Shown here: positions 18,401 through 28,220 of the stretch, piece after piece
How the letters are laid out: every line of letters begins with the position of its first letter
Position numbering within the stretch: position 1 is the stretch's first letter
NCBI GenBank assembly: GCA_947168855.1
Contig: CAMVNO010000002.1
Span: 294,752 to 358,751 of the forward strand
DNA: 64,000 nt
Direction: 5' to 3'
Source of the DNA: an uncultured Clostridia bacterium
GTDB lineage: Bacteria > Bacillota > Clostridia > Christensenellales > CAG-138
Made by a program: the position numbers and the translations under genes
The notes under the pieces: model-generated
The model's input: only the letters and a program-made list of their open reading frames with translations
Told to the model about the DNA's origin: nothing
Databases searched by the model: none

Positions 18401-21400
18401 CGGAAGCCAAGTCGCGCCGAGACGCACATCGATCTCGCTTGCGGACAAATCTTTCGGTTGGACTTTTTCCAATGCGGCAATGGATGGCAATAGCCGATCG
18501 GCAATAGCAACTTTTCCCGCATCTCGAAGACGATCGGAAACACCGCGAAAAACTGCGAGCTTTTGCCGTACGTTTCCGGACAGAAATTCGTCTGCCGTTA
18601 CCAAAGGATACTCCTTCAAATCAAATGTTTCGGGGTTATAGAATTTTGGATAGTACAAGCCAATGTCGCGAAAAACCAACCCGGACAGTTCCTGTTCAAT
18701 CTCTGTTTCCGACTTGTCTGTCAGCTCTGCCATATACGCAAGATCCACCTTCGCTTTTTCTGCAAGCGATACAGCAAGCGCTTCGGTGGCAGTGTCAACA
18801 TGCGTGATCTCAACATATTGTCGGATCGTCCGTTTGGTAAAAATGGCGGCTTTGCTTTCGAGCTTTCCATCCTCATCTATGTTCTCCAAAGAACAGAGAA
18901 GGGCATATGAACTGTCGATCGAAAAAGCGTTGCTGTTTCCGCGGCTGTTAATCAGTCCGTACTTTTCGATGAACGTATCGTACAGAGTATTTAGCCGTTT
19001 CTGCTCTGTTACAAGCATCCGATCGTCTGCATAGTTCATTTGCAGATCGATTAAGCGACGGACACACTCTCGGATTTCGATCAGCCCTTTGATGCGGTTC
19101 TGCGCGGTGAGGGAGCCGTCGAACTTTTTCATCACGGAGTCCTCGCGGAAGAAGATCTCGCCGTTGACCAGAGTGTAGGAGAAGTTTCGCACCTCCGGAT
19201 CGGCCGGGATCACGGCATCCGCGGGTTCTTCCATGGAAGCGTCCCGTTCGATCTCGGTGATCTGTCCGTGAATATTGGCAATCGCTTCGGATAACAGTTC
19301 CGAGAGCGGAACGTCTGTATACGGCTTGACCGTTGTTTCCTGTTGCCCGTACTGTGTGCTCTCGGTTGTCAGCTCGCCCAATACCATATCGGGGTTTTCG
19401 ACAAAGTATTGGTTGATCGTATGACCACTTTCTGTGATTCCCAAATGCAGCCAGTTTTCATCCACTTCAACGGGACGATCTCGTTTCTGCAGGAATAGAA
19501 TATCTGCAACGACACCGGTCCCTGCATTGGCAAGGAATGCGTTGTTCGGAAGCCGGATCGCACCCAGAAGCTCTGCGCGTTCCGCAATGTACTTGCGTAC
19601 CGCAGGGTTCTGCTTATCCATCGTACCGGCAGAGGTGACGAAAGCAACGATGCCGCCGGGACGAACCTTATCGAGCGTCTTTGCAAAAAAGTAATCGTGG
19701 ATCAAAAAGTGATGTTTATCATACTTCTTATCCGCGAGAGAATAGCTTCCGAAAGGTACGTTCCCGATTGCAAGATCAAAGAAGCTGTCTGGTAGCTTCG
19801 TTTCCTCGAACCCCTGTATTTGGATGTTCGCTTTCTGATAGAGTTGCTTTGCGATACGACCGGTCAAGCTGTCGAGTTCCACACCGTACAGCTTGCTGCC
19901 TTCCATGCTTTCGGGCAACATACCGAAGAAATTGCCGATACCACATGCCGGTTCCAACACATTTCCGATCTTGAAACCCATGTTCTCGATTGCCTGATAG
20001 ATTGCGCGGATCACGGTGGGGGATGTGTAGTGCGCATTCAAGACAGATGCTTGTGCGGAGTTGTATTCATCTTCCGAGAGTGCTGCTTTCAGTTCATCGT
20101 ATTCATCCTTCCATTGCTCGTTTTCGGCGTCGAATGCTTGCGGAAGACCGCCCCAACCGACGTATTGAGACAAGATTGCTTGTTCTTTCGGCGTTGCAAG
20201 ACGGTGCTCCGATTCAATCGACTGCAGTGTGTGGATGGCATCCATATTCCTGCGGAACTTGGTCTTTGCACCGCCTTCACCCAGGTGATCATCTGTAATG
20301 CGGAAATTCGTTTTTTGTTCGTTTACCTGCATCAATGGCAGCGGTTCGGGCTTTTCGGGTTCGCGTTTCCATGACGGACGGAGGTCGATAACGATGCTGC
20401 TCAGCTTGACTTCTTCGGCAGGTTCCGATCCCGATTCAATGCGGAAGAACGGCGCATTTCTATCATCTGATCTCAGCAATCGCTCAAACTGTTCGCGATT
20501 CTCCGCGCGGAAGATCGGATACAGAAGTGTCGGATCGAGGAGTTCCACTTCGCGTTCGGTCAGATTTGTGATCTGAAATGCGGTTCCATCCAGATAAACC
20601 GTATCTCCTTCTGCGTAAGGACGGAAAACGAACTCTTGCTCTTTATCTTCTTCAATTGGCGTCAGATCCTCCGGCTTGGGCGCAGTATTGCGGATCAGGT
20701 GATCGTTTTGCGGATTCTCCCGCATGCGGCGATCAAAGGTTCCCCGATCCAGTTCTTCGGAGAACAGGGGATAGCGGGGGTTGAACAGAGTAACGGATTG
20801 ATCGCTAAACGAAACGATCTCATATTTCTGTGCGCCGAGATACACCGTTTCGCCAAGCGAGAGATTATAGGTCGCGGTTTGCCGGACAACATCCATGCGC
20901 AGTGCTGCCGCGCGCAATTCTTTGCGGTGTCTTGCTTCCTCGGCAAGTCGCTCTTCACGTTCAGACAGCTCCTGCTCATAAGCGGGAAGCCCTTCTTTTT
21001 CCTTACCTGTCAGATAACGATCGTTGGCAATCAACAGTCGCAGATGTGCATCTACGGTTTTCCACGAGATAAGGTGGCTGACGTTTCTTTTGAAGATCTC
21101 AAATGAAAGCCCTTTTGCATCGTGATTGACAAACCCGCTTTCTCCGTTCAAAAAGGTTTGCGAGTGCCCGCCGATCCCGTATTCGTTTTTCAGGAACCTG
21201 ACTGCTTCGTCTACGGAATGCATCTCCTGATAGAATTTATAGATACGGTATTTGCCGTGTTCAACACCGCTGCCCCGGCATAACTCGTTGTCGATCTCTG
21301 CGTCGGGAAATAGAATAGCGGAAGCATTATCAGCTTCCGCTTTTACAATGGTTTCTTTTTGTTCTTCTTCGGACGGTAGGTTCAGAAATAGATCAGTTCC

Positions 21401-22534
21401 GCTCTTACGATCTCCTCGGCTCGGTTGCGGATACTGTTCATCCGCTGTACCCATGCCATCTGGTTCGTTCGCTTGAGTTGTTCCGTCACGCCCTCGCTCT
21501 TCGCCATCTGATTCGTCAGGGATTCCATCATCTCCATCGCCTGCTCGTTGATATCCAGAAGGTGCTGCGTCAGCGTTCCGTTCAGAAGGAGCTTGTTGTA
21601 GATACCTTTCTTGTGCTCCTTGAGGTAGCGTTTCCGCATCCAGCCGTATGCGCCGATCTCGCCCTCCGGCTGCTTGTCCATCTCGAGGTTCGGAAGCAGG
21701 TAATCGCCTGCCTGTCTGTACGTCAGTTCCATGCTCATCACCCCTTTCTGTTTCTTCACTTGTATTTTGTACGGTTTGCGCTTCAATTGCAAATGTGCGA
21801 TTTTCTTCACGCTCGATCGCGCGGACGGAACGTTCGATCTGTCTCAGGATCATCTCGGAAATATCGGATACCGCGCTGCCGAATTGCAAGACGGCGTCTT
21901 CCGATCGAAACAGTGAAGCATCGGTAAAATGGCTTTTGTTGAAGAATCGGGAGGGATCATATCCGAGCCGAATCAATGTGCAGTATGCAACTGCGGTTGC
22001 CGTTTGAACAACGAAAGCGCTTTTCATGTCTGCATCGGAAAGTTCGACCGAGTCCATCATGGTATCAAAGTAGTCCTGATAGTTGTCAGTCGTGGCAATG
22101 AAAGCGATTTCAAGCGTCGCTTCCTGTAGATCGGTTGCTGACACTTCTCCGAAGCTGTCCTGCAGTTCTTCAAGAATACGGGGGCTGCTTTCCTGCTTTG
22201 CCTGCCACAAAGCAAACGGCGTGTTGTAGCGGCTGTTCGTGTCTGAGATATCGAACACATGGCGCAGATGCGGTTGATCTCCGGAATCGTCAATCAGGGC
22301 AATACCTTTCGCGCCTTTATTGACCCAACGCTTGAAAACCGAGTTCCAAAGCTCAATCGGCGCACAGGCTGTCGCATCCGGTCGCTGTGCAGAGATCAGC
22401 ACCTGATCGGCAAAGGAATACTTGTAATTCCATGCAGCGGATTTCAGAAAACGCATCCATGCTTCTGGCGTTTCCGTCAAATGCCCGATCGCTTCTGCGC
22501 TCATGGCGGAGATCCGTTCAAACTTGGATGCCAT
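15482..22534 (-). CDS. Giant ArdC-like / DNA methylase-like / SF2 helicase protein
   Basis: A single 2,350-residue frame. Residues ~5-95 are ArdC-N-like ([38 protein letters not shown]). Residues ~255-400 are a low-complexity acidic/Gly linker that also encodes TnpV in another frame. An N6-methylase core follows: motif [10 protein letters not shown] near 863 and motif IV as GNVPFG near 925, in place of canonical NPPY/F. A superfamily II helicase occupies ~1540-2080, with Walker A GAGKTFE (~1555), DEAH (~1715) and motif [13 protein letters not shown] (~2045). The C-terminus is coiled. Such polypeptides are common in Tn1549-like ICEs. A role in DNA processing or anti-restriction is presumed, not shown. 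Confidence 0.88.
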   Translation of the reverse strand: MASKFERISAMSAEAIGHLTETPEAWMRFLKSAAWNYKYSFADQVLISAQRPDATACAPIELWNSVFKRWVNKGAKGIALIDDSGDQPHLRHVFDISDTNSRYNTPFALWQAKQESSPRILEELQDSFGEVSATDLQEATLEIAFIATTDNYQDYFDTMMDSVELSDADMKSAFVVQTATAVAYCTLIRLGYDPSRFFNKSHFTDASLFRSEDAVLQFGSAVSDISEMILRQIERSVRAIEREENRTFAIEAQTVQNTSEETERGDEHGTDVQTGRRLPASEPRDGQAAGGRDRRIRLDAETLPQGAQERYLQQAPSERNADAAPSGYQRAGDGDDGIPDESDGEERGRDGTTQANEPDGMGTADEQYPQPSRGDRKSGTDLFLNLPSEEEQKETIVKAEADNASAILFPDAEIDNELCRGSGVEHGKYRIYKFYQEMHSVDEAVRFLKNEYGIGGHSQTFLNGESGFVNHDAKGLSFEIFKRNVSHLISWKTVDAHLRLLIANDRYLTGKEKEGLPAYEQELSEREERLAEEARHRKELRAAALRMDVVRQTATYNLSLGETVYLGAQKYEIVSFSDQSVTLFNPRYPLFSEELDRGTFDRRMRENPQNDHLIRNTAPKPEDLTPIEEDKEQEFVFRPYAEGDTVYLDGTAFQITNLTEREVELLDPTLLYPIFRAENREQFERLLRSDDRNAPFFRIESGSEPAEEVKLSSIVIDLRPSWKREPEKPEPLPLMQVNEQKTNFRITDDHLGEGGAKTKFRRNMDAIHTLQSIESEHRLATPKEQAILSQYVGWGGLPQAFDAENEQWKDEYDELKAALSEDEYNSAQASVLNAHYTSPTVIRAIYQAIENMGFKIGNVLEPACGIGNFFGMLPESMEGSKLYGVELDSLTGRIAKQLYQKANIQIQGFEETKLPDSFFDLAIGNVPFGSYSLADKKYDKHHFLIHDYFFAKTLDKVRPGGIVAFVTSAGTMDKQNPAVRKYIAERAELLGAIRLPNNAFLANAGTGVVADILFLQKRDRPVEVDENWLHLGITESGHTINQYFVENPDMVLGELTTESTQYGQQETTVKPYTDVPLSELLSEAIANIHGQITEIERDASMEEPADAVIPADPEVRNFSYTLVNGEIFFREDSVMKKFDGSLTAQNRIKGLIEIRECVRRLIDLQMNYADDRMLVTEQKRLNTLYDTFIEKYGLINSRGNSNAFSIDSSYALLCSLENIDEDGKLESKAAIFTKRTIRQYVEITHVDTATEALAVSLAEKAKVDLAYMAELTDKSETEIEQELSGLVFRDIGLYYPKFYNPETFDLKEYPLVTADEFLSGNVRQKLAVFRGVSDRLRDAGKVAIADRLLPSIAALEKVQPKDLSASEIDVRLGATWLPPEDIEQFMHELFRGGWYAERRIHVRYMPITGEWNISNKTYDSMNVTSHVTYGTDRINGYKILEDTLNLRDVRVFDTVQNDEGKEIRVLNKKETILAQQKQQMIKDAFRDWIWKDPARRDRLTQIYNERFNSTRPREYDGSHLTFPGMNPEIALRPHQVNAIARILYGGNTLLAHVVGAGKTFEMTAAAMEAKRLGLCQKPLFVVPNHLTEQWASEFLQLYPSANILVATKKDFETQNRKKFCSRIATGDYDAVIIGHSQFEKIPISLARQRQTIQQQIDDIVEGIEQAKSEYAERFTIKQLEKTKRGLETRLKKLNDQSRKDDVITFEELGVDRLFVDEAHFYKNLFLYTKMRNVAGLSQTEAQKSSDLYMKCRYLDEITGGKGIIFATGTPISNSMTEMYTMQRYLQYDALQQKGLQHFDAWASTFGETITAIELAPEGTGYRAKTRFAKFYNLPELVNMFREVADVQTADMLKLPVPEAQYHNEVIKPSGFQKEMVSSFADRAEKVRNGMVDATVDNMLKITNDGRKLALDQRLQDAMLPDDPDSKVNACIENIYRIWNESQAERSAQLVFCDLSTPHDDGKFNVYDDVKQKLINRGVPEEEIAFIHDANTETRKAELFGNVRSGKVRILLGSTAKMGAGTNVQKRLIAEHHLDIPWRPSDIEQREGRILRQGNDNEKVEIFRYVTENTFDSYMWQTIENKQKFIGQIMTSKSPVRSCEDVDETALSYAEVKALATGNPHIKEKMDLEVSVSRLKLIKANFLSQKYALEDRLLKVYPKEVRRMEERIEGYTADITRYEQNKMEGFAGMQVCGTSYEDKKEAGLALLEACKAKTSPEPTHIGNYIGFDLFLSYDPMAKAFKLAMQGTLSHTIELGEDIHGNIQRMDNALASMPNKKVNAENQLSEIRKQMNNAKEEIEKPFPQEEVLRTKSDRLTELDAMLNMDKRENETLDGEIEEDEPEQTKRKEEPER
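21382..21732 (-). CDS. tnpV: TnpV family protein, overprinted inside the helicase gene
   Basis: About 116 residues encoded on the same strand but a different frame from the 2,350-residue protein, entirely inside it. The sequence has TnpV hallmarks: [43 protein letters not shown], and a C-terminal block with [18 protein letters not shown]. The start is taken at ATG 21732, with AAAGGGG eight bases upstream (ATG 21738 is an alternative). TnpV is known from Tn4451-type elements; its role is unclear. Its protein-like composition contrasts with the Gly/Asp/Arg-rich linker read in the host frame, which argues that tnpV is the constrained reading. Confidence 0.8.
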   Translation of the reverse strand: MELTYRQAGDYLLPNLEMDKQPEGEIGAYGWMRKRYLKEHKKGIYNKLLLNGTLTQHLLDINEQAMEMMESLTNQMAKSEGVTEQLKRTNQMAWVQRMNSIRNRAEEIVRAELIYF

Positions 22535-22546
22535 TTACTTCATCAC

Positions 22547-22945
22547 CTATCTTTCCGGTTCGGCTTTTTGCGGTCTGCCGCGTTCGGGTCGGATAGGCAT
22601 GGCGATGATTTCACCGCCAAAGCGCATAAAACGCTCTGGGTATTTGAACCGTTCTTTGTAGCGCTTCATTGCCTCGGGCTTTAAGGAACAAAAGCTCTCT
22701 TCACCATTACCGACGATTAGAAATGTTCCGGCAATGATGTACGCTATTTTGCCGTTTTCGTCGCGGATTGCGCGGTTCAACTCCATGCCGTTGATTTTTC
22801 CTTCCTCGTTACAGATGATACAGGCATCTTCGTCCAAGCCAAGCGCTTCGATGTACCCGTCTACTTCATGCTGTAAGGATTCAAGTCCTTCATCAATTTC
22901 TTTTTCATACGGAGGTTTCATGGGCTCAATGACTAATGTCAGCAT
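22547..22945 (-). CDS. DUF3846 protein, copy 1
   Basis: A 132-residue soluble protein matching DUF3846: LTLVIEPMKPPYEKEI, VDGYIEALGLDEDACIICN, MELNRAIRD, and AGTFLIVGNGEESFCSL near residue 75. The family is widespread in mobile elements and phages, with unknown function. The ATG overlaps the stop of the second DUF3846 gene (AAATGCTGA arrangement), and the giant helicase gene follows 12 bases downstream. The tail is basic and Pro/Arg-rich (MPIRPERGRPQKAEPER). Confidence 0.82.
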   Translation of the reverse strand: MLTLVIEPMKPPYEKEIDEGLESLQHEVDGYIEALGLDEDACIICNEEGKINGMELNRAIRDENGKIAYIIAGTFLIVGNGEESFCSLKPEAMKRYKERFKYPERFMRFGGEIIAMPIRPERGRPQKAEPER

Positions 22946-23358
22946 TTGTTTTCTCCTTTCTCTAAGGATCTGCCTGTTTTGTTCTGGTGTGTGATATGGC
23001 TTTCAACATCCGGTTGCTCTACGTTCTGCATAGGGAAGTACAGCACTGTAGAACGAAAGATACGAGTATACCGCTTGACCTGCTCATCAGTAAGTGAGCA
23101 AAGCGCTTCACCTTGAACACCGGCAACAAGAATTCTGTCGGAAATGACATGCCGGAGGTTTCCGTTGGAATCACAGATAAAGAAAACATTTCCAAGCCCG
23201 GGATGATAGTCCGTCAGATTGTAAATGATCGCAATCGGCTCAAGAAAGTCATCTGCGAGATCGATGTGCTTGCCCAACAGGCGCTGAAATGCAAATAGGG
23301 AATCGTCCGTATTGATTACCAAAGGTTCTTTCATAGGTTCACAAAGCAAAGCTCTCAT
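22939..23358 (-). CDS. DUF3846-like protein, copy 2 (divergent)
   Basis: A 139-residue paralogue-like neighbour of the DUF3846 gene below it. It keeps the LLCEPMKEPLVI opening, the NVFFICDSNGNLRHV segment and the ILVAGVQGEALCSLTDEQVKRY segment that corresponds to AGTFLIVGxGEExFCSL in copy 1, but has a different middle. Its start overlaps the preceding 62-residue gene by ATGA. Tandem divergent copies suggest duplication and specialisation. No function is known. Confidence 0.75.
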   Translation of the reverse strand: MRALLCEPMKEPLVINTDDSLFAFQRLLGKHIDLADDFLEPIAIIYNLTDYHPGLGNVFFICDSNGNLRHVISDRILVAGVQGEALCSLTDEQVKRYTRIFRSTVLYFPMQNVEQPDVESHITHQNKTGRSLEKGENKC

Positions 23359-23543
23359 ATAACATCTCGCCAGTCAATGAGACTGTCTCGCAGAATAAAG
23401 GATTGCGTTCCGATTTCAATCAGCGGAAAAGAACGGTCGGATATGAGAATAGCCAGTGTAGAACTGGAGAACTGAAGCCGTTCGCCCAAATCATCCAAAG
23501 TCAGAATGGGCGGCAGATTTGAGTGGTTTTCAAAGATATTCAA
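23355..23543 (-). CDS. Small protein with helix-turn-helix-like pattern
   Basis: A 62-residue protein. The pattern LTLDDLGERLQFSSSTLAILIS is compatible with a short helix-turn-helix or excisionase-like fold, and the C-terminus SLIDWRDVI resembles the end of MerR/excisionase-type mini-domains. The start is TTG at 23543, with a perfect AGGAGG eight bases upstream. It overlaps the downstream DUF3846 gene by four bases. A DNA-binding role is tentative. Confidence 0.6.
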   Translation of the reverse strand: MNIFENHSNLPPILTLDDLGERLQFSSSTLAILISDRSFPLIEIGTQSFILRDSLIDWRDVI

Positions 23544-23612
23544 GTGTTATTCCTCCTTTCAGATAAAGCACAGGGGACCGCGAAAAAGCAGTCCCTTGCG
23601 CTAAATCGTTGG

Positions 23613-23708
23613 TCACAGGTCACTCTTCTTCTTTCTGACCTGCAGAAAGATGAACCCGCCGATGATGATCGCGACAAGCACGATTGCAATGATAACTTTC
23701 AGGGTCAT
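23613..23708 (-). CDS. 31-residue single-span membrane peptide
   Basis: A short frame from ATG 23708 to TGA 23613. AGGAGG lies eight bases upstream and overlaps the end of the SpaA-like surface-protein gene. The peptide starts MTLKVIIAIVLVAIIIGG, has one hydrophobic helix (residues ~4-22) and ends in a basic QVRKKKSDL tail. Excellent ribosome site, coupling and topology support translation. Likely a small membrane partner of the surface protein, by position only. Confidence 0.6.
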   Translation of the reverse strand: MTLKVIIAIVLVAIIIGGFIFLQVRKKKSDL

Positions 23709-23711
23709 GCT

Positions 23712-26700
23712 TTATGCCTCCTCTCTGAGTCTCTTACGCTTCTTTGCGACAATGATCGCCGCAGCGACGAGTCCGCCGAGCAGAAGGAGAACGCCGGAGC
23801 AGAGTGCCGGGAACTCCCACCAGTCGCTGTCCATGCCGAGCTTGACGAACTTGTGGTTTTCGATCCGGAACGTCAGCGGCTCGCTGTTCGTGTTTTCGCG
23901 GGTCAGCTCAACCTTCTGTGCGGAAATCGGGAAGTAGCCGTCCGGGGTGACGGTTTCTTCGATCCAGATCTCGCCGAGCGGCAGGCCGTAGATGACGAGC
24001 TCACCGGTTCCGTCGGTAATCATGTCGGTGATTGTCCCGTTCGGATCATAGAAGAAGCTGCCGTCCGCTTCCTTGCGGAGCTTTAGGATTTCGAAGTCGC
24101 TTTCGCCTTTGACCTTCAGACAGAAGCCTGCGCCTGCCAGCGGATTGCCGGACTTCGCATCCACCTTGATGATCTTGAGCCCGGTGGGGCAGTTCTCGAC
24201 GTTCACGATCTTTGGATTGGAAACACCGCCTTTATCGGTCAGCGTAAAGGTGATCACTTCGGGTCCAATGTAGCCGGTGGGATACACCTCTTCGAGCGTA
24301 TATGTTCCGACGGGAAGATAACGGAACTCGACGAAGCCGTTCTCATCCGTAAAGAACGTATCTTCGCCATCCTTTGCCCATACACGGAAGCTATGTTCAG
24401 GGATGGGAGCAGTTGCCGTTTCCGCGCTCGCTTTTACAAGGATTTCGGGCTCGGGAGTATAGGGAACCGTACGCACGGTTTGCCCATCCGAATCTACCAG
24501 ACGGAACTCGACTCCGGCAAAGGGCTTCCCGGTGTACAAGTTCAGCTTGTTGAGCTGCAGACAGGTGGGCTCGTCCGTGATGTCGGTCGTTCCAGTGATG
24601 TTGCCGTGGTAATCGACAGTAAAGGTGAAGGTCTCAGGACTCAGCGTAAAACCTTCCGCGGCAACAGTCTCTGTGAAGGTATAGGTATCTGCAGGCAGCT
24701 CATACAGGATGATTTCGCCGTTCAGATCCGTTTCACCTTCGAATACGACCTCACCCTTGGAATTCTTGATCTCGTAGAACGCCTCGTATACGGGCTTACC
24801 GGTGGTGAAGTCAGTCTTCTTCAGCACGATGTGCGTCTGCTCATTGGTACGCTCAAACACGATTGTCGCTTTATTGTCAGTCGTGATCTTAACTTCAATC
24901 ACTTCGTCTGAGAGAACGAATCCCGCAGGCGGCACAACCTCCTGGACATAGTAAGTTCCGACGGGCAGATCAATCGAAATGGCGTAACCGTCTTTGTCCG
25001 TGGTCATGGTGTCATACAGGAGTCCGTTCTTGTCGCGGATCTCATACTGTGCGCCCTCAAGCATACGGTCAGGATCGTAATCATCGGACTTCCAGACAGC
25101 GATGTTGCCTTTGAAACGCTCGTTTTCGATCGGCTTTTTGACATAATCTGTGTTCGCACCGCTGACCGTTACAGGGAAGGACTCCTCGATCAAATGGATC
25201 GTCTCATCCGGAACCTTGAGTTCCTTCAGGTAGTACTTACCGAAGGGAAGCGTTGTATCAGAGGTTGCGATACCATCCTTATCCGTTATCAACAGGCTGA
25301 CGAGCGTATTCTTCGGAATCATTTTGACCGTTTCAGCCGTATAGAGGCCGAACACAGCACCTTCAAGGGGACCAGTCTTGAACGTCATGGTCTTGGTGTC
25401 AAAGAACTCACAGACCTTCTTGATCTTGACTGAGCCGGGGATCCGCTTGTTGTTGATGGACTGTTCCGCGTAAACGATCGGTGTGTTCTGATCCTTGTAC
25501 GCCAGTGTGATTGTGTAGATCGACGGGTCCAGATCGTAACCTGCCACGGTCTTCGTCTCTTGAATGGTATAAGTACCGAACGGCAACAGACCGGTTTCAG
25601 CAATACCGTTTTCATCCGAGACAATCGTTGCAATGACCGTGCCGGAAGAATCCTTCACCTCGAACTCACAGCCCGGAAGGCCTTTGACCTCATACTTTGG
25701 GGAGTGGAGCTGACCGTATTCGGTGTTAGATGCCGTTGTGCCGGTCAGCACATACGCTGTTTTCAGAATGCGGATCGCGCCTTTCGCAGTTTCATTCTCC
25801 AGTTCAAGCGTTGCCGTTTCACTTACCTTGACGATGATCGAATGTACGAGACCATCGACAACATACGGCTTGACCGTGGAAAGTTCCTTGACATAGTACG
25901 TTCCGGCATCCAGATCACTGACCGTCACCGTACCGTCGTTTCCAGTCGTGACCTCGGTAACTTTCTGCGAACAGTTGGCGTCCTTGTAGATGCCGAACTT
26001 AACGCCTGCAAGCGGTGTGCTGTCATCTCCGACCTTCTTGATCTTCAAAGCGCCGAGCGCCGGGGTGTTTACGCCGAAGCTCGCGGTTGCGACAACCTGT
26101 GCGGTAGTCGCACAGAGGAAGATCTTCTGCAAAGAGGAATTGGACGGGACATACGCGGTGATGTTATCCAGCGATCGAGTATCCTTACCGGTTGCGGTGA
26201 TCGTGAACGTCTTGCCCGCCGTGCTCGCGGGAGCGGTGATCGTGAGCTGTTCACCCTTTGTACCGGTGTAACCCGTAACGGTAACGCCGGAGGGAAGCGC
26301 CGACGTATCTAGCGTATAACCGCTGTTGATGTTCGTGAGCTTGACCGTCGTTTTACCGGTGAAGTTGGAACCGGACTTCGTGAGCGTCAGCGCGGACGGC
26401 GTGAACTCAATGCTGTGAGACAGAGTTTTCTTATCTCTTGCCATCTGCAAAAGTTCATCTGCCCATGTCAGAACGTGCTCATATCCCTTCTTTGCACGGA
26501 TTGCATTCGGATTCGTCTTTCGGTTGGTGAAACTGTACGAACCGGGTTCACCGTTTTCACTGAGCCAGAACCGGATCGCGTTTGCGGTTGCCTGTCGGGC
26601 TTCATCTTCCGTGAAGCCGTCCGGTGTGTTGCAAGGATAGCCGTACATGAGGATCGTCTGCAAGCCCGCAAGTGTGTTCGCACCAAACACAGAAGACGGA

Positions 26701-26975
26701 GCTGCGGGAGAGTAGGTATCGCTGTGCGGATTGCCATCCGTATGTTCAATACAGTAACAGACCTGACCGGTGCTTTCGATCCAGTGCTTCGGGGTGTTCA
26801 AGTCTTTCCACTTACCATTGGAATAGTATTCCAGATAGTCGAAAGCGGAGTTAGTCTGAGATTCGATGGTGACGGTATCATCACCGTCCGCGGATGCTGT
26901 CTGCGCAGGAATGAACGAGAACAGCGTGATAAGGCAAAGCGCGAATGCCATGAGTTTAATGAGTGTCTTTTTCAT
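23712..26975 (-). CDS. SpaA/Cna_B-repeat surface protein (pilin-like adhesin)
   Basis: A 1,087-residue exported protein from ATG 26975, chosen because it gives a good signal peptide (MKKTLIKLMAFALCLITLFS, cleavage near TASA). Residues ~30-190 resemble a thioester domain (VCYCIEHTDG, with a later ARQATANAIRFW that may carry the Gln). An Ig-like region follows. Seven Cna_B/SpaA prealbumin-fold repeats each open with a Lys motif (such as LKIKKVGDD) and end in a Glu motif (YYVKEL, YTIQET, YYLKEL, YYVQEV, YTFTET, YTLEEV, IWIEET), fit for isopeptide bonds. The C-terminus has a helix and a KKRKRLREE tail but no LPxTG, so anchoring is by membrane only. It probably helps mating-cell contact. Confidence 0.88.
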   Translation of the reverse strand: MKKTLIKLMAFALCLITLFSFIPAQTASADGDDTVTIESQTNSAFDYLEYYSNGKWKDLNTPKHWIESTGQVCYCIEHTDGNPHSDTYSPAAPSSVFGANTLAGLQTILMYGYPCNTPDGFTEDEARQATANAIRFWLSENGEPGSYSFTNRKTNPNAIRAKKGYEHVLTWADELLQMARDKKTLSHSIEFTPSALTLTKSGSNFTGKTTVKLTNINSGYTLDTSALPSGVTVTGYTGTKGEQLTITAPASTAGKTFTITATGKDTRSLDNITAYVPSNSSLQKIFLCATTAQVVATASFGVNTPALGALKIKKVGDDSTPLAGVKFGIYKDANCSQKVTEVTTGNDGTVTVSDLDAGTYYVKELSTVKPYVVDGLVHSIIVKVSETATLELENETAKGAIRILKTAYVLTGTTASNTEYGQLHSPKYEVKGLPGCEFEVKDSSGTVIATIVSDENGIAETGLLPFGTYTIQETKTVAGYDLDPSIYTITLAYKDQNTPIVYAEQSINNKRIPGSVKIKKVCEFFDTKTMTFKTGPLEGAVFGLYTAETVKMIPKNTLVSLLITDKDGIATSDTTLPFGKYYLKELKVPDETIHLIEESFPVTVSGANTDYVKKPIENERFKGNIAVWKSDDYDPDRMLEGAQYEIRDKNGLLYDTMTTDKDGYAISIDLPVGTYYVQEVVPPAGFVLSDEVIEVKITTDNKATIVFERTNEQTHIVLKKTDFTTGKPVYEAFYEIKNSKGEVVFEGETDLNGEIILYELPADTYTFTETVAAEGFTLSPETFTFTVDYHGNITGTTDITDEPTCLQLNKLNLYTGKPFAGVEFRLVDSDGQTVRTVPYTPEPEILVKASAETATAPIPEHSFRVWAKDGEDTFFTDENGFVEFRYLPVGTYTLEEVYPTGYIGPEVITFTLTDKGGVSNPKIVNVENCPTGLKIIKVDAKSGNPLAGAGFCLKVKGESDFEILKLRKEADGSFFYDPNGTITDMITDGTGELVIYGLPLGEIWIEETVTPDGYFPISAQKVELTRENTNSEPLTFRIENHKFVKLGMDSDWWEFPALCSGVLLLLGGLVAAAIIVAKKRKRLREEA

Positions 26976-27284
26976 GTTTTGAATAGATGTCCTTTCTGAT
27001 TTTCGGTTTTTGAGCAAACAAAAAACTCCCGATCGCCGCTCTTGCGTTCGGAAGTGTCGATGGTACGGCTTTGACCGTGCCGAAGAAGGAAGAATCGGTG
27101 ATCCGTGAAGGAGCGGATCGACCTGTATGCCAACCGGGAACGACTTTGGATGCACCGTTCATCATGGCTGTTTCGGAGAATGATGACAGGTTGTATTCAT
27201 TCCTCGGTAGGTATTTTGTTTTCGGTAGGTAATAAGGGGAGAGTATGAGAGGGGAAACAAAAAACGGGACATTTGCGATTTGAT
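26976..27284 (-). promoter_or_regulatory. Long structured leader upstream of the surface protein gene
   Basis: About 300 bases without a convincing gene separate parB from the surface-protein start. On the minus strand they contain a G-U-tolerant hairpin GGCACGG/CCGTACC (27062-27081) and, downstream, a terminator-like hairpin (27017-27054). A 69-codon open frame (27165-26956) crosses it but lacks a convincing ribosome site and overlaps the real start. The arrangement looks like an attenuated 5' leader. No known riboswitch class was recognised. Confidence 0.5.
27017..27054 (-). terminator. Terminator-like hairpin in the leader (possible attenuator)
   Basis: Minus strand: CTTCCGA and CGC pair with GCG and TCGGGAG around an AAGA loop (27054 to 27026), immediately followed by TTTTTTG. 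It lies 42 bases before the surface-protein ATG and after the parB terminator, so it can only act on transcripts begun in the leader or reading through from parB. Confidence 0.7.
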
Positions 27285-27301
27285 TTATCGCACGTTATCC
27301 C
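27255..27301 (-). terminator. Terminator at the end of parAB
   Basis: Minus strand: GGGA...GCGAT pairs with ATCGC...TCCC (27301 to 27266), followed by GTTTTTTG. The stem includes the last parB codons and its TAA stop. Confidence 0.75.
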
Positions 27302-28220
27302 GTTGTCGCTGTAAATGCCTGTGGTAATACTCCAATGCCTTTACGACGTATTCATTTGTCTTTTCAACAGAAAGCCCGGAGGGAATATATCGCTTGATTT
27401 CATCGTACTGAAAGCTGATTTTCGGTTTTTGATTCGGTTTTGCTTCGCACATAATGGATTCGATGACCTCGGGAATCAGCTTTTCTTCTTGTGAGAATTG
27501 CCGCATTTTGATAGCTTGTGCGTGGGAGGGAGTTGCATCTGCTTCGCCTATCGCAGAAAGGAGATTCATCTGTTCCGTTTTGTTTAGGTATGACAACTCT
27601 ACTGCGGGACGCATGGCTATCTTACCTTGATCGACCAGCTCCAGTATTTCTGGAATGAGCTTTGTGAGCCGAATGTAGCGATTGATTTGCATTCGACTAT
27701 CGCCAACATCCTGTGATAATTGCTCATCCGTTCTCAACTTTGTCCCCGGTGGGGACGAAGTTAAATCGGTCCGTTTTCCTTGCCTTTTCAGCGCTTCCAG
27801 TCGCATTTTATATGCGAATGCTTTTTCACTCGGCAGAATCACAGAACGTTGTAGATTGGATTCCACCATAAGAATAACTGCTTCGTCCCGTGTCAATTTT
27901 TTAATTTCTGCCGGAATGGTGGTTCGTCCTGCAAGCTCACATGCTTTCTTCCGTCGATGACCGGAAACAATCTCGTATCGACCATCTTCCTTTTGCCGGA
28001 GCGTGATCGGCGTGATGATACCGCGTTCTTTGACGCTTTCCACAAGCTGATCCATATCTTCGTCCATACGGACGTGAAAAGGATGATCGACAAACTCATC
28101 AATCTGCGATAGGGGAATGTCATAGATTTTCGGCAATCGGCTTTCTTTGCGTTCAGCATCTCCCATGAACAGTTCATCGTATCCCGTCATTCCGAGATCG
28201 ATCGGTTTTCGCTCTTTCAA
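27285..28220 (-). CDS. parB: ParB/Spo0J-like partition protein
   Basis: A 311-residue DNA-binding partition protein. The ParB N-terminal nuclease-like domain spans residues ~30-120 (IPLSQIDEFVDHPF, ERGIITPITLR, YEIVSGHRRKKACELAG). A helix-turn-helix region follows at ~150-215 (SQDVGDSRMQINRYIRL, GKIAMRPAVELS). The C-terminus probably dimerises. The start is TTG 28220, with AGGAGG nine bases upstream, and the gene overlaps parA by 47 bases. On ICEs ParAB is thought to stabilise the circular form. No parS-like site was identified. Confidence 0.92.
   Translation of the reverse strand: MKERKPIDLGMTGYDELFMGDAERKESRLPKIYDIPLSQIDEFVDHPFHVRMDEDMDQLVESVKERGIITPITLRQKEDGRYEIVSGHRRKKACELAGRTTIPAEIKKLTRDEAVILMVESNLQRSVILPSEKAFAYKMRLEALKRQGKRTDLTSSPPGTKLRTDEQLSQDVGDSRMQINRYIRLTKLIPEILELVDQGKIAMRPAVELSYLNKTEQMNLLSAIGEADATPSHAQAIKMRQFSQEEKLIPEVIESIMCEAKPNQKPKISFQYDEIKRYIPSGLSVEKTNEYVVKALEYYHRHLQRQRDNVR

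Noticed and set aside
22547..23358. Tandem overlapping DUF3846 genes as a toxin-antitoxin pair
   Set aside because: Both are similar to each other and to the same family, sit inside a longer coupled operon, and neither looks like a known toxin or antitoxin fold.
26956..27165. 69-codon frame in the leader of the surface protein gene
   Set aside because: No Shine-Dalgarno, overlaps the true start and crosses the terminator-like hairpin; kept as leader RNA, though a leader peptide cannot be excluded.
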